Assembly (NCBI GenBank): GCA_910585755.1
Contig: CAJUFH010000007.1
Location: 1 to 64,000, forward strand
Source: an uncultured Muribaculaceae bacterium
GTDB taxonomy: Bacteria > Bacteroidota > Bacteroidia > Bacteroidales > Muribaculaceae
Direction of reading: 5' to 3'
Length of the DNA stretch: 64,000 nt
A program made the position numbers and the translations under genes. Shown piece by piece: positions 33,400 to 44,350 of this stretch (positions within the stretch are counted from its first letter, which is position 1; each line of letters starts with the position of its first letter). The notes beneath the pieces were generated by a model. The model was not told the origin of the DNA. It made no database searches and was given only the letters and a program-made list of their open reading frames with translations.

Positions 33400-36300
33400 A
33401 TGTCTCTGACCTCTTTTTTAGGGAAAATTTTCGGAAACAAATCGCAGCGCGACCTGCGCGAAATCAAACCCATCGTAGATAAAATCAATGCTCTCGGCCC
33501 CGGCCTCAAGGAGCTTTCCAACGACCAGCTCCGCCATAAAATCGACGAGGTGCGCGCCGACATAGCCGCCTCCATAAAGGCCGACGAGGACGCCATAACC
33601 GAAATCCGCGGCCGCGTCGAAGACCTCCCCTTCGACCAGCGCCAGCCCCTCTGGGACGACATCGACCGCCACGAGAAAAACATCCTCGACACCCTCGAGA
33701 CCGAGCTTGAGAAGCATCTCCCGATAGTCTTCGCGACAATGCGCGAGACCGCCGCGCGCTTCGCAGCCAACGAGACGGTCGAAGTGACCGCGACCGACAT
33801 GGACCGCGAGCTCGCCGCCCAGGGGCGCGACTTCGTAACCATCGAGGGGGACAAGGCCCTCTGGAAGAACCACTGGATGGCCGGCGGCAACGAAATCACC
33901 TGGGACATGGTACACTACGACGTGCAGCTCATCGGCGGCACGGTGCTGACCCAGGGCAAAATCGCCGAAATGGCTACCGGCGAAGGCAAGACCCTCGTCG
34001 CGACCCTCCCGGTGTTCCTCCGCTCCCTCTCCAAGCGCGGCGTCCACGTCGTGACCGTCAATGACTACCTCTCCAAGCGCGACTCCGAATGGATGGGCCC
34101 GCTCTACATGTTCCACGGCTCGACCGTCGACTGCATCGACAAGCACCGCCCCAACACCCCCGCGCGCCGCAAGGCTTACGAATGTGACATCACCTTCGGA
34201 ACCAACAACGAGTTCGGTTTCGACTACCTCCGCGACAACATGGCCATGTCGCCCGCCGACATGGTGCAGCGCAAGCACTACTACGCCATCGTCGACGAGG
34301 TCGACTCGGTGCTCATCGACGACGCCCGTACCCCGCTCATCATCTCCGGCCCGGTGCCCAAGGGTGACGACCAGATGTTCAACGAGTACAAGCCCAACGT
34401 CGAGAAAGTGTTCCAGGCGCAGCGCCGCCTCGTTACCCAGATTCTCTCCGAAGCCAAGGAGAAAATCAAGTCGGAGGACAAGGAGACCCGCAAGGAGGGG
34501 GAACTGCTCCTGTTCCGCGCCTACAAGGGACTTCCGAAATACGGCCCGCTGATCAAGTTCCTCAGCGAGGAGGGCATGAAGAACGCCCTTCTCAAGACCG
34601 AGGCCTACTACCTCCAGGACAACTCCCGCGAGATGCCGATTGTCACCGACCCCCTCTACTTCGTGATTGACGAGAAGAACCGCTCCGTAGAGCTGACCGA
34701 CAAGGGGTTCGACGTGCTGACCGACCGCAACCAGGACCCGCAGTTCTTCGTGCTCCCCGACATCGCCGCCAAGCTCTCCGAGCTGGAGAACATCCCCGAC
34801 GTCGCCGAGCGCCAGGAGAAGAAGGACGCCGCCATGGCCGACTACGCCGTCAAGGCCGAGCGCGTGCATACCGTAACCCAGCTTCTCAAAGCCTACACCC
34901 TCTTCGAGAAGGATAACGAATACGTCATCGACGACAACAAAATCAAGATTGTCGACGAGCAGACGGGACGTATCATGGAGGGACGCCGCTACTCCGACGG
35001 CCTCCACCAGGCCATCGAGGCCAAGGAGGGGGTCAAGGTAGAGGCAGCGACGCAGACCTTCGCGACCATCACCCTTCAGAACTACTTCCGTATGTACCAC
35101 AAGCTCTCGGGCATGACCGGTACCGCCGAGACCGAGGCGGGGGAGCTGTGGGACATCTACAAACTCGACGTTGTCACCATCCCGACCAACCGCCCCGTGG
35201 CGCGCATCGACATGGACGACCGCGTCTACAAGACCAAGAAGGAGAAATACGCCGCCGTGATCGAGGAAATCGTGCGTCTGCGCGACGCCGGGCGCCCCGT
35301 GCTCGTCGGCACCACCTCGGTTGAAATCTCCGAACTCCTCTACCGCATGCTGCAGATGCGCCACATCGACGCCCAGGTGCTCAACGCCAAGCTCCACCAG
35401 AAGGAGGCGCAGGTTGTCGCCCAGGCCGGCCGCGCCGGGACCGTCACCATCGCGACCAACATGGCCGGCCGCGGTACCGACATCAAGCTCACCCCCGAGG
35501 TGAAGGAGGCCGGAGGTCTGGCAATCATCGGCACCGAGCGCCACGAAAGCCGCCGCGTCGACCGCCAGCTCCGAGGGCGTTCGGGCCGCCAGGGTGACCC
35601 GGGCTCGTCGGTGTTCTACGTCTCGTTCGAAGACCAGCTCATGCGCCTGTTCGCGACGGACCGCGTCATGAAGATGCTCGACACCCTCGGCCTCAAGGAG
35701 GGAGAGATGATCGAGAGCAAGATGGTTACCCGCGCGATCGAAAACGCCCAGAAGCGCGTCGAGGAGAACAACTTCGGCATCCGCAAGCGCCTGCTCGAAT
35801 ATGACGACGTCATGAACAAGCAGCGCACCTACATCTACAACCGCCGCCACCACGCCCTCCTGGGCGAGCGCGTCGGAATCGACATCGCCAACATGATGTA
35901 CGACCTGATCGAGAACCTCGTCCAGCAGTACGACCAGGCCACCGACTTCGAGGAGCTGCAGCTCGAACTGATGCGCTCGCTGACCCTCGAGGCCCCCTTC
36001 ACCGCCGAGGAGTTCACCAACATGTCGATGGAAGAGAAGGTCGAGAAGCTCTACGCCGCCGCCAACGAGACCCTCGACCGCCGCTCGCAGCGCATCACGG
36101 AGGTCGCCATGCCGGTAATCAAGGAGTGGGTGGAGAACCGCGGCGCGACGGGGCTGATCATGGTCCCCGTCACCGACGGCAAGCGCATCTTCAACCTCCG
36201 CGCCGACATAACGGAGGCCTACAACACCCAGTGCCGCTCGATTGTCAAGGAATGGCACAAGGCGGTACTCCTGGTTACAATCGACGAACTCTGGAAGGAA

Positions 36301-36810
36301 CACCTCCGCGAGCTCGACGACCTGCGGCAGAGCGTCCAGAACGCCTCCTACGAGCAGAAGGACCCGCTGGTAATCTACAAGGTAGAGTCGTTCCACCTCT
36401 TCGAGCGTATGCTGAACAGCCTCAACTCCAAGACCCTCGCGGCCCTCATGCGCGGCCATATCTTCGTGCAGGAGGCACCCCGCGCCTCCGACGCGACCCT
36501 CGAATCGGAGCAGAAGGCAGCCGCGGCCGATGAGAGCGCCGAGGCTCCCGCTCCCAAGCAGCAGGAGGCCCCGAAGGCGCAGCCGGAGGTGCGCCGCGCG
36601 ATGCCCGAGCGCCCCAACGACTATTCGCAGTACACCGCCTCGAAGGAGGGTCTGCCCGGGGAGAACGCCAACCGCGCGGCAGCCGCCGGAGCCGGCCGCG
36701 GCCCGGTTCGCCCCCAGCCCGTCAAGGCCGCTCCCCGGGTGGGTCGCAACGACCCATGCCCCTGCGGTTCCGGCAAGAAGTTCAAGAACTGCCACGGCAG
36801 AAACGCCTGA
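33400..36810 (+). CDS. secA: Preprotein translocase ATPase SecA
   Basis: 1136 aa, longer than E. coli SecA as is normal for Bacteroidetes (extra segments between about 320 and 480). Walker A is [13 protein letters not shown] with Lys197, followed by [16 protein letters not shown] and the DEAD-like [19 protein letters not shown]. The second helicase domain has [13 protein letters not shown] and [19 protein letters not shown]. The C-terminus ends in the zinc-binding SecB-interaction tail [14 protein letters not shown] after an Ala/Pro-rich linker. It powers protein export through SecYEG. It is monocistronic or cotranscribed with the next gene (85-bp gap). Confidence 0.98.
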   Translation: MSLTSFLGKIFGNKSQRDLREIKPIVDKINALGPGLKELSNDQLRHKIDEVRADIAASIKADEDAITEIRGRVEDLPFDQRQPLWDDIDRHEKNILDTLETELEKHLPIVFATMRETAARFAANETVEVTATDMDRELAAQGRDFVTIEGDKALWKNHWMAGGNEITWDMVHYDVQLIGGTVLTQGKIAEMATGEGKTLVATLPVFLRSLSKRGVHVVTVNDYLSKRDSEWMGPLYMFHGSTVDCIDKHRPNTPARRKAYECDITFGTNNEFGFDYLRDNMAMSPADMVQRKHYYAIVDEVDSVLIDDARTPLIISGPVPKGDDQMFNEYKPNVEKVFQAQRRLVTQILSEAKEKIKSEDKETRKEGELLLFRAYKGLPKYGPLIKFLSEEGMKNALLKTEAYYLQDNSREMPIVTDPLYFVIDEKNRSVELTDKGFDVLTDRNQDPQFFVLPDIAAKLSELENIPDVAERQEKKDAAMADYAVKAERVHTVTQLLKAYTLFEKDNEYVIDDNKIKIVDEQTGRIMEGRRYSDGLHQAIEAKEGVKVEAATQTFATITLQNYFRMYHKLSGMTGTAETEAGELWDIYKLDVVTIPTNRPVARIDMDDRVYKTKKEKYAAVIEEIVRLRDAGRPVLVGTTSVEISELLYRMLQMRHIDAQVLNAKLHQKEAQVVAQAGRAGTVTIATNMAGRGTDIKLTPEVKEAGGLAIIGTERHESRRVDRQLRGRSGRQGDPGSSVFYVSFEDQLMRLFATDRVMKMLDTLGLKEGEMIESKMVTRAIENAQKRVEENNFGIRKRLLEYDDVMNKQRTYIYNRRHHALLGERVGIDIANMMYDLIENLVQQYDQATDFEELQLELMRSLTLEAPFTAEEFTNMSMEEKVEKLYAAANETLDRRSQRITEVAMPVIKEWVENRGATGLIMVPVTDGKRIFNLRADITEAYNTQCRSIVKEWHKAVLLVTIDELWKEHLRELDDLRQSVQNASYEQKDPLVIYKVESFHLFERMLNSLNSKTLAALMRGHIFVQEAPRASDATLESEQKAAAADESAEAPAPKQQEAPKAQPEVRRAMPERPNDYSQYTASKEGLPGENANRAAAAGAGRGPVRPQPVKAAPRVGRNDPCPCGSGKKFKNCHGRNA

Positions 36811-36895
36811 CGCGGACTCTGAACCAGGTATGAAAAGGCTTCCGCAGAAGCCGACAACTATATCCATAGACATTACGCTTTAGCTTTAATCATTT

Positions 36896-38104
36896 ATGGC
36901 TGAAACAAATAACAATCCCGGCGGACAGACGCTCAACGAGCGTCTGCGCCGCGCCGCGGAGATGGCGCGCCGGCAGTCCGGCGAGCCACAGGAGACAGAA
37001 GGTCCGGCAGGAGGTTCGGCAGGAGGTCGGACAAGTCAGACAAGTCAGACAAGTCAGACGGGTCAGACTGGTCCGACAAGTCCGACGGCACCAGTCAATC
37101 CCCCGATGCCGCCGACACCTCCCAAAGCCGCCGAATCCGCGGCCCCCAGGGAGCCGCGCCGTCCGCGCCCGGTTGAGGAATACTATACCGAACCGCCCCG
37201 CAAGCCTCAGAAGAAGTCCAAGACGGCCCTCTGGCTCGGAATCCTGCTGGGTCTGGCGGTAGTGGCCCTCGCCTTCCTGTTCGTCAACAACAGCCGCCAG
37301 CAGGCGGAGCACGAGGAACAGCTCCAGCAGCTCCAGCTCGCCAACGAGCAGCTCCAGCTCGCCAACGAATACGAGAGCCTCAACAACGAGTTCGCCCAGT
37401 ATGAGAACCAGACCTCCCTGCTGGCCAACGACTCGATCGTGCAGAAATACTCCGCTGCCCGCGCCCAGGTAGAGAAGCTCCTCCAGGAACTCAAAAACGA
37501 GAAGAACAAATCCGCCGCCCAGATTTCCAAGCTCAAAGGGGAAATCGCGACCCTGAAGGGGATTCTGCGCACCTATGTCGAGCAGATTGACTCCCTGAGC
37601 AAGCAGAACCAGGCGCTGATGTCGGAAAACAAGGATATCAAGCAGCAGAACCAGCAGCTCGCCCAGACGGTGCAGTCGGTGCAGGCCAACAACAAGGTGC
37701 TCAACGAACGTATGACCCTGGCCGAAAAGCTCAACGTTACCGGCGTCACCCTCACCCCCCTCAACAAGAAGGGGAAGACGGAAAAGAACGTCACCAAGGC
37801 CCGCCAGCTCATGGTGACCTTCACCATCCCGCAGAACAATTCCACCCCGGTAGGTGAAAAGACAATCTACTGCCGAATCACCAACCCTGAGGGGGAACTT
37901 CTCGGCAACGGCGGCTCCTTCTCCTTCGAGGGTGGCAACGTCGCATGCACTGCCCGCAAGAGTGTCGAATACGCCGGCGAGGAAATCGGCGGCATAAAGA
38001 TTTACTGGGACGTTAACGCCACGCTGACCCCCGGCGAATACACCGTGGAGCTGTTCGCCGACAACTACCGCCTCGCGTCGCGCCGCTTCACCCTCAAGAA
38101 GTAG
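36896..38104 (+). CDS. Coiled-coil inner-membrane protein, unknown function
   Basis: 402 aa. A cytoplasmic low-complexity N-terminus contains a Thr-Ser-Gln run (residues about 46-63) encoded by six 9-bp tandem units (37031-37084). One transmembrane helix (ALWLGILLGLAVVALAFLFV, about 112-131) precedes a long coiled coil (to about 285) with the direct repeat QLQLANEQLQLANE. A beta-rich C-terminal domain (about 285-402) ends in YTVELFADNYRLASRRF. Type II topology with the coiled coil in the periplasm. I do not recognise the family. The N-terminal repeat could vary in length between strains. Confidence 0.75.
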   Translation: MAETNNNPGGQTLNERLRRAAEMARRQSGEPQETEGPAGGSAGGRTSQTSQTSQTGQTGPTSPTAPVNPPMPPTPPKAAESAAPREPRRPRPVEEYYTEPPRKPQKKSKTALWLGILLGLAVVALAFLFVNNSRQQAEHEEQLQQLQLANEQLQLANEYESLNNEFAQYENQTSLLANDSIVQKYSAARAQVEKLLQELKNEKNKSAAQISKLKGEIATLKGILRTYVEQIDSLSKQNQALMSENKDIKQQNQQLAQTVQSVQANNKVLNERMTLAEKLNVTGVTLTPLNKKGKTEKNVTKARQLMVTFTIPQNNSTPVGEKTIYCRITNPEGELLGNGGSFSFEGGNVACTARKSVEYAGEEIGGIKIYWDVNATLTPGEYTVELFADNYRLASRRFTLKK

Positions 38105-38125
38105 AGTCAGTAGATTGTCAGGCCT

Positions 38126-38147
38126 GACGCGGCACGCCGCGTCCCTA
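38126..38147. repeat. REP-like hairpin
   Basis: GACGCGGC-AC-GCCGCGTC, then CCTAC: a third member of the family described at 20572-20657, lying in the 96-bp gap before the fucosidase gene. Confidence 0.5.
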
Positions 38148-38200
38148 CACAAAATCAGCGACTCTGTAACATCCTCCAAAAAACAATACCTGTTCATATC

Positions 38201-40753
38201 ATGAAAATCAAACTGTTACTGTGCTTGCTGCCGTGTTTAGCGGCGGCAAGCGCCGTTTCCGCCCATACCCTGCGCTACGACCGCCCGGCGGACCACTGGG
38301 TAGAGGCCCTTCCGCTGGGCAACGGGCGCCTGGGAGCGATGGTCTACGGGGGCGTGGCCTCCGACACCATCCAGCTCAACGAGGACACCTTCTGGAGCGG
38401 GTCCCCCTACAACAACACCAACCCGAAGGCTCTCGCCGCGCTCCCGGAAATCCGGGCTGCGATTGACCGCGGGGATTACGCCCGGGCGCAGTTCCTGGCA
38501 ATGCACAACATCACCGCGGACAAAGACATCACCGCCCACGGAATGATGTACGAATCGGTCGGGCACCTGGTGCTGACCTTCCCGGAATACTCCGTCGCAG
38601 GTTACTCGCGCACCCTCTCGCTCGACGACGCTGTAGCCGAGGTATCTTTCTCTACCGTCGACGGCACGGACTACACCAGGGAGTATGCAGCCTCGCTGGC
38701 AGACTCCCTGATTATGATCCGCCTGAAGTCGTCGCGGAAAGGGGGGCTTGACTTCGGCCTCTCTTTCGCCTCGCCGGAAAAACGGGTCGCGGCGACCCCG
38801 CGCCTTGTCGCTCCGGGGGAGCTGATGGTAACCAGCCGCCCTGTCGAGGCAACCGCCGAGAATATCCCCAACCTGCTCCGCTGCGCGACCACTATCCGCG
38901 TTATCCCGCTTGGAGGGAAAATGACCTCGCAAGACACCGGAATCAGCGTCGCGGGGGCCGACGAGGCTCTGATTCTCGTCTCCTCGGCGACGAACTTCAA
39001 CCGCTACGACGACATCTCCGGGGATGCGGAATCAAAGGCCCGCGGCCCCGTTAACCGCGTCCTGTCGGCTGAAAGCCCGCAAGGATGGTACGCCGGAGCA
39101 CTCAAACGCCACAAAGAGGCATACCACAGCTATTTCGACCGGGTCACCCTCGATCTGGGGCACAACCCCGCGCAGGAGGCCAAGACTACCGACCGCCGCA
39201 TCGCGGAGTTCGCCGACAGCCGCGACCCGGGGCTGGCAGCCGACTATTTCCAGTTCGGCCGCTACCTGCTGATCTGCTCCTCCCAGCCCGGAACACAGCC
39301 CGCCAACCTGCAGGGGATCTGGAACCCTGACGCCGGTCCGTACCCGGCCTGGGACTCAAAATACACGACCAACATCAACGTCGAGATGAACTACTGGCCT
39401 GCGGAGGTAGCGAACCTCAGCGAATGTCACGAGCCTTTCCTGCAAATGGTTCGCGACGTCAGCCATACCGGGCGGCAGACAGCCCGCGAGATGTACGGCG
39501 CGAGGGGGTGGACCCTCCACCACAACACCGACATCTGGCGCTCCACCGGGGCGGTAGACTACGCGTCGTGCTCCGTATGGCCCACCTGCAACGCCTGGTT
39601 CTGCTCTCATCTGTGGGAACGCTATCTCTTCTCCGGCGACCTCCGTTTCCTCGAAGAGGCGTATCCGGTAATGGCGGAGGCGTCGCGGTTCTACCTCGAC
39701 TTCCTCGTCAGGGAGCCGCGGACAGGTTATCTCGTTGCCTCCCCCTCGAACTCACCCGAAAACAATCCCGGCAAGGGGAAATATTTCGACTCGATTTTCC
39801 AAAAGGAGCAGAAACCGGCGATTTTCGCGGGAGTGGCGATGGATAACCAGATGATTTACGACCTTCTGCTCAACACATCCCGCGCCGCGGAAATCCTTGG
39901 CAAGGACCGGGCTTTCGCCGACTCGCTCGACAGGGTCCGCGCCCAGCTCCCGCCGATTATGGCGGGGAAGTACGGGCAGCTCCAGGAATGGCTCGACGAC
40001 TGGGACCGCGAGAAATCGGGCCACCGACATGTCTCGCACCTGTGGGGCCTGTACCCCGGGCGCATGGTCGCGCCGCGGCTTAACCCGGAAGCGGCGGGAG
40101 CCGCCCGCAAGTCGCTCGACGGGCGCGGCGACGCGTCGCGCGGGTGGTCGATGGGATGGAAGGTGTGCCTTTGGGCGCGCCTTCTCGACGGCAACCGCGC
40201 CTACCGCCTGATTTCCAACCAACTGAGACTTAAAGACCCGCTGGCTACAATCCGCGACCAGGACGGGGGCACTTACGCCAATATGTTTGACGCGCATCCC
40301 CCCTTCCAGATTGACGGCAACTTCGGCTGCTGCGCCGGAATCGCCGAAATGCTCTTGCAGAGCCACGACGGGGCCGTCACGCTCCTCCCGGCGCTTCCCG
40401 ACGCGTGGCCCGAAGGGCGCGTCAGCGGGCTTCGCGCCCGCGGCGGCTTCGAAATCGCCGACCTTGCCTGGAAGGATGGGCGTCTCACCTCCGTGACAGT
40501 CCGCTCTACCCTCGGCCTTCCGCTGCGCCTGCGCTCCGCGGTGCCCCTCGCACGGGCATCCGCGGGAAATTCGCCGCAAGCCCTGAAACCGGCCGAAGGC
40601 GCTTGCCCGAACCCCCTCCTCGCGCCTTATGAGGCTCCCGGATTCGAGGCAAAAGCCCCCGAACGGATAGTACCCGCGGAAGCCCCCGCGGCGTTCCTCT
40701 ACGACATCCCGACCTCCGCCGGGGAGCTGATCACCCTCCTTCCCGCCGAGTAA
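38201..40753 (+). CDS. GH95 alpha-L-fucosidase, secreted
   Basis: 850 aa. Signal peptide [21 protein letters not shown], then the N-terminal beta domain with [17 protein letters not shown] and [14 protein letters not shown]. The (alpha/alpha)6 barrel has [11 protein letters not shown] (substrate Asn/Asp), [13 protein letters not shown] (candidate general acid Glu) and [19 protein letters not shown] (Asp acting with the Asn). These are the key positions of family GH95, which cleaves alpha-1,2-linked fucose (some members L-galactose). It fits foraging on host or plant glycans alongside the GH110-like enzyme. Full length, with a terminator 85 bp after the stop. Confidence 0.93.
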   Translation: MKIKLLLCLLPCLAAASAVSAHTLRYDRPADHWVEALPLGNGRLGAMVYGGVASDTIQLNEDTFWSGSPYNNTNPKALAALPEIRAAIDRGDYARAQFLAMHNITADKDITAHGMMYESVGHLVLTFPEYSVAGYSRTLSLDDAVAEVSFSTVDGTDYTREYAASLADSLIMIRLKSSRKGGLDFGLSFASPEKRVAATPRLVAPGELMVTSRPVEATAENIPNLLRCATTIRVIPLGGKMTSQDTGISVAGADEALILVSSATNFNRYDDISGDAESKARGPVNRVLSAESPQGWYAGALKRHKEAYHSYFDRVTLDLGHNPAQEAKTTDRRIAEFADSRDPGLAADYFQFGRYLLICSSQPGTQPANLQGIWNPDAGPYPAWDSKYTTNINVEMNYWPAEVANLSECHEPFLQMVRDVSHTGRQTAREMYGARGWTLHHNTDIWRSTGAVDYASCSVWPTCNAWFCSHLWERYLFSGDLRFLEEAYPVMAEASRFYLDFLVREPRTGYLVASPSNSPENNPGKGKYFDSIFQKEQKPAIFAGVAMDNQMIYDLLLNTSRAAEILGKDRAFADSLDRVRAQLPPIMAGKYGQLQEWLDDWDREKSGHRHVSHLWGLYPGRMVAPRLNPEAAGAARKSLDGRGDASRGWSMGWKVCLWARLLDGNRAYRLISNQLRLKDPLATIRDQDGGTYANMFDAHPPFQIDGNFGCCAGIAEMLLQSHDGAVTLLPALPDAWPEGRVSGLRARGGFEIADLAWKDGRLTSVTVRSTLGLPLRLRSAVPLARASAGNSPQALKPAEGACPNPLLAPYEAPGFEAKAPERIVPAEAPAAFLYDIPTSAGELITLLPAE

Positions 40754-40812
40754 CGCGAAGTTACGCTCCGCGAGCCTCCTCCCGTATGCGATAACGCAAC
40801 AAAAAATCTGAC

Positions 40813-40833
40813 AGCACCCTCCCATCCGGGTAC
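40813..40833. repeat. End fragment of the foldback repeat (copy C)
   Basis: 21 bp are identical to the outer end of copy A (918-938, inverted): AGCACCCT, then CCCATCCGGGTAC. The rest of the element is missing. It sits directly before a terminator. Confidence 0.5.
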
Positions 40834-40838
40834 GAAAA

Positions 40839-40876
40839 GCGCTGTGTCATTTATTTTGACACAGCGCAATTTTTTG
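40839..40876. terminator. Intrinsic terminator, possibly bidirectional
   Basis: Stem GCGCTGTGTCA / TGACACAGCGC (11 bp, perfect) with an AT-rich loop and AATTTTTTG after it. It lies between the convergent fucosidase and secreted-repeat-protein genes; on the minus strand the hairpin is followed by TTTTC. Confidence 0.85.
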
Positions 40877-40913
40877 CTCGGCGTATGCCTCGCCACGGTT
40901 GGCGGCGGAGGGA

Positions 40914-43900
40914 TTAGCGGAGGAGTTTGTCGGTGGTGGTGCGGCCGTCGGAGTAGAGGGTGCGGCGGATTGTGATGCCGTCGGCGGGAGAGGCGAGGCG
41001 GCGGCCGTCAACGGTGTAGTATTCGACGGAAACGACTCCGGCAGCCGATACGGCGGCCTCGTCTACGGAGCTGGTATTGAACTTGACGCGGAACTTCGGA
41101 GTGGGGGGGCACTGGAGCGAACTGCGGTCCGTGGTCGACGCGAAGCATCTGTCGAGGTTGAATTCCGCGTTCTCAGCGTCATAGGTGCCGAGAACAGAGT
41201 CAACCGACCATCCGTCGCCCTGCAACGCGCCGGACTCGATAGCGTTAGCCATCAGGCAGAGGTATATGGCTTTGTCGGCGGTCAACCACCATCCTGTAAA
41301 CCAGAATATGTCGCCGGTCCGCTGTCCGCCTAAGTCCCGGGCTACGAATACTTTCGAGGGGTCGGTAGCGTTAATCACAAAGGGATAGTCCGAAGAGGTG
41401 TTCACATACGAGTCGCATACGCCAGTCCACTTCATGCCGCCCAAAGGCTCAGGCACGCAATATATCCCCGCTTCGGTAGGATGGGCGAAAATCTCGGCCT
41501 CGCAGGAGGATTCGCTCCCCTCGGCAACAACGTCGCTGACGATATTCTCCGTGACGGTGACGGTCCCGACGGGACGCCAGTTGTCGAAAATATAGGGGTC
41601 GGTAGCGACGTCGTATGTGAAGTCAATCCAAGTCCGATCCGGACCCAGGCTGCCGAGCTGGTCGCCGGAATGCGATTCGTAAATCATAACGACCAATCCC
41701 AGATTGGAAAAGTCGACCTTCTCAATCGAGCCGTCGTCACCCCGCGTAATCCAGCCGTAGTTACCGGCGGAATGGTCGCAGCCGTTCATGACGCGGAGCT
41801 GCCATGTGCTCTCTTCGTTAACGGGGATTTCAATGCCGGTCATCATCTCTCCGGTGCATCTCGCGCCAGACAGGCTGTTGGTCAGCAGGGGATAATCGCC
41901 GCGAAGGTCGAGCACGAAGGGGTCGGCGACCTCGGAGTCAAAAGTCCCGTTAACCCCCAGGGAAGCGAAGGCCAGATTATAGTAATTGGGAAGGAGGTAA
42001 ACTCCCTCGGCATCGGGGTTCTCGAGGATTTCAACGTTGAACGAGACGGTCGGTTTGGACTGGTAGATACTGCCTACGATTCCGTCGCAGACCTTCACTG
42101 TACCCGCGTTACGCCATTCCGAAAGGGGGCGGGTCTTGCTGATTACCTGTGGCACAAAGAACGCGCTGTGGGCGTTGCCGTTGGCGTCGCGTCCGACGGC
42201 GGCAAGCACCCAGTTGCCGTAGCCGACTTCCTCTTCGGGAATCGAGAGGGTAAGGGACGAAGCGCCGTTGGTCGCTACGTTGCGGACGCTGAAGCCGGTA
42301 GCGGCACTTTTGCGGACTCTCGAGGGGCCGGAGGCATCGGCGAAGGCGTCGGGGACGCGCTCGGGGAAGTTGCGGTTCTCCTTGTAGTAGCTTTCCGGCA
42401 CCAGAGCGTAGTCAACAGAAACGATGTTGGGGGAGACGTTGCTCAGGAGGCTGTTATACGCGGTTCCGTCGGAGGTCACGGCGGGTTCTGCCTTAATGTC
42501 GTAATCGACATATCCGGGAAGCTCGACGGTAATTTCAAAGTCATCGCCATACGAGCTCCCGATGGAGGAAGAATTACGGGGAATCGTCAGGCGGTTGTCG
42601 GCGAACTTGCCCCACAGACAAACCTCGAGGCTGTCGATTTTGCCGACGGTGTTGCCATCTTCGAGCATAGTACCGGCCTCGCTGTAGAAGGCCATTTGCG
42701 CGTAGCCATTGTTTTTCAACCCGGTAAGGGTCTCGCAGAGGCGGACGCGGGAGGGGTCGCTGATGTCGAATACCATATAGAAATCATCGCTCTTCGCTTC
42801 GGGGTAATTCTCGATCAGCTTTGAATAGGCAGGGTGTTCCGGGCCGAAGGGGTTCTTCACGCATAGCAGCGAGCCGTCGGTTGTCATCTCCAGTTCGGGA
42901 GTGCTTGCGAACGGGGTTTTTACCGGGGCACCGTCAACCATAATCTCATTGTAGGCGTCAGGGGTATAGCCGTTATAAACGGCGTCCTCGACCATCCGTC
43001 CGCGTCCGAGGCTGTTCCAGGGGGTGTTATAACCGTAATGGAAGTTGTAGTTGTAATACACATTGGCAACCTGGTAAGATCCGATAACACGGTCGTCGGC
43101 TCCGAAGGGGATAACGATATAGCCCGACTGAATCGCAGACATTCCCCAGGGGCTCAGCGTGAAGGAGTCGCCGGTATAGTCGGTATAGACATTCGGCGCA
43201 TAAACCGGTTCCTTTGCGAAGTAGGCTGACAGATCATCGTAACTCATCGGATTCTCGTTGCTGACTACGCGGTACCAGGCGACGTTTGAGGAACGGTCGA
43301 CATTCACGGTCAGGGAGGTAGCCGTGCTGGGGATGAAGTGGTTGGTCTCCAGCGAGAACTTTACCTCCTGCGCTCCATCCATAATCAGAACGGAGGAGCC
43401 GCAGTTATAACCGGAATTGTCAACTATCAGGAAGAAAATCGACTTGAAATCTATTTTTTTCGCAGACGGATAGTAATATCCCCTTACTGACAGCATGATG
43501 TTATCGTTGTAGCCGGGAGTGTTGAGAGGGATGGCGGTCGACTGGGGTTCCGGGGCAAAGTAGCCGGTCCGGGTATCGTAAGGGAGGAGGATGTCGACCC
43601 CTCCGAAGATGTTCCGCAGACGCAGTTCCCCTTTGGTCTCGTCGGACTGCGAGAGACGCCCTTCGATTGCGAATGGCTGGGTGAACTCAGGCATGGATGT
43701 GTTGAGCCAGCCGCACTGGAGCGTCCACGTATCAATCAGGTTCTGGTCGAAGGAGGCGGTTCCGATCTGCTCCCAGGCAGACCACTGCTCGTCGGCGGTC
43801 TTCGCGGCTGAGCGTTTGGCGGCGGGGATGTCGGCCTGGACCATCCGCGGGGCGTCGGCGGCGAGCTTGACCGGCTTCAGCAGGTCGGGCGAGGGAGCCG

Positions 43901-43973
43901 GGGCACCGCTCGCAGGCGCGGCTAAGGCAACAGCGGCGGCCGCGATTGTAAGCATCGAGTAGAATTTATTCAT
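40914..43973 (-). CDS. Large secreted protein with three repeated domains, unknown function
   Basis: 1019 aa. Signal peptide MNKFYSMLTIAAAAVALAAP. Three copies of a domain start with W-x3-GT motifs: WEQIGTASF near 65, WRNAGTVKV near 625 and WRPVGTVTV near 830. Each is followed by a section on the theme (D/E)xxGVYLLPNYY or AGIYCVPEPL, as in repeat proteins found on Bacteroides surfaces. The C-terminal tail (VEYYTVDGRRLASPADGITI, ending DKLLR) is nearly the same as that of the pectate lyase gene upstream, also at DNA level. Probably exported to the surface; binding or structural role inferred. Promoter box CAAATTTA (TAAATTTG on minus) at 44037-44044. Confidence 0.75.
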   Translation of the reverse strand: MNKFYSMLTIAAAAVALAAPASGAPAPSPDLLKPVKLAADAPRMVQADIPAAKRSAAKTADEQWSAWEQIGTASFDQNLIDTWTLQCGWLNTSMPEFTQPFAIEGRLSQSDETKGELRLRNIFGGVDILLPYDTRTGYFAPEPQSTAIPLNTPGYNDNIMLSVRGYYYPSAKKIDFKSIFFLIVDNSGYNCGSSVLIMDGAQEVKFSLETNHFIPSTATSLTVNVDRSSNVAWYRVVSNENPMSYDDLSAYFAKEPVYAPNVYTDYTGDSFTLSPWGMSAIQSGYIVIPFGADDRVIGSYQVANVYYNYNFHYGYNTPWNSLGRGRMVEDAVYNGYTPDAYNEIMVDGAPVKTPFASTPELEMTTDGSLLCVKNPFGPEHPAYSKLIENYPEAKSDDFYMVFDISDPSRVRLCETLTGLKNNGYAQMAFYSEAGTMLEDGNTVGKIDSLEVCLWGKFADNRLTIPRNSSSIGSSYGDDFEITVELPGYVDYDIKAEPAVTSDGTAYNSLLSNVSPNIVSVDYALVPESYYKENRNFPERVPDAFADASGPSRVRKSAATGFSVRNVATNGASSLTLSIPEEEVGYGNWVLAAVGRDANGNAHSAFFVPQVISKTRPLSEWRNAGTVKVCDGIVGSIYQSKPTVSFNVEILENPDAEGVYLLPNYYNLAFASLGVNGTFDSEVADPFVLDLRGDYPLLTNSLSGARCTGEMMTGIEIPVNEESTWQLRVMNGCDHSAGNYGWITRGDDGSIEKVDFSNLGLVVMIYESHSGDQLGSLGPDRTWIDFTYDVATDPYIFDNWRPVGTVTVTENIVSDVVAEGSESSCEAEIFAHPTEAGIYCVPEPLGGMKWTGVCDSYVNTSSDYPFVINATDPSKVFVARDLGGQRTGDIFWFTGWWLTADKAIYLCLMANAIESGALQGDGWSVDSVLGTYDAENAEFNLDRCFASTTDRSSLQCPPTPKFRVKFNTSSVDEAAVSAAGVVSVEYYTVDGRRLASPADGITIRRTLYSDGRTTTDKLLR

Positions 43974-44036
43974 TATAATGGTTTAAAATGTGTGATAACA
44001 GATTGTGCGCGGGAACAGCATATTGATTTGCAAATG

Positions 44037-44044
44037 CAAATTTA
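44037..44044 (-). promoter_or_regulatory. -7 box of the repeat-containing secreted protein gene
   Basis: TAAATTTG on the minus strand, 64 bp before the start codon; consensus -7 match, with no clear -33. Confidence 0.5.
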
Positions 44045-44174
44045 CGCGAAAAGAGCGTGTTTTACCCCCCCCGATTGTTAAAATATGTTAACGCAGAGGC
44101 CGTTGCCATCCAGCGACATAAACAACGCGCCTTCGGCGCTCCGCGGGGAGGGCCAAAGGCGCGGGAAGGAGGAA

Positions 44175-44350
44175 GCTCGGCGTATGCCTCGCCACGGTTG
44201 GGCGGAGGGGGGGAGGGCTGGCGGAGGGGGATTAGCGGAGGAGTTTGTCGGTGGCGGTGCGGCCGTCGGAGAAGAGGGTGCGGCGGATGGTGAGGCCGGG
44301 GGCGGGGGCGGCGAGGCGGCGACCGTCGGGGGCGTAGTATTCGATGGCGG
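44175..44350. repeat. Duplicated 3' gene end (second copy at 40876-41028)
   Basis: The DNA encoding the last ~35 codons of the two minus-strand secreted-protein genes, plus the flanking ~35-50 bp beyond their stops (GCTCGGCGTATGCCTCGCCA...), is shared with few differences. The copy here has about 20 extra G-rich bases just after the stop. Confidence 0.7.

Noticed and set aside
33418..36873. A 1151-codon open frame antisense to secA
   Set aside because: It mirrors secA over its full length. In GC-rich genes with biased third positions, antisense frames stay open by chance. The product is low-complexity Val/Gly/Leu/His-rich, with no promoter or start site that looks used.
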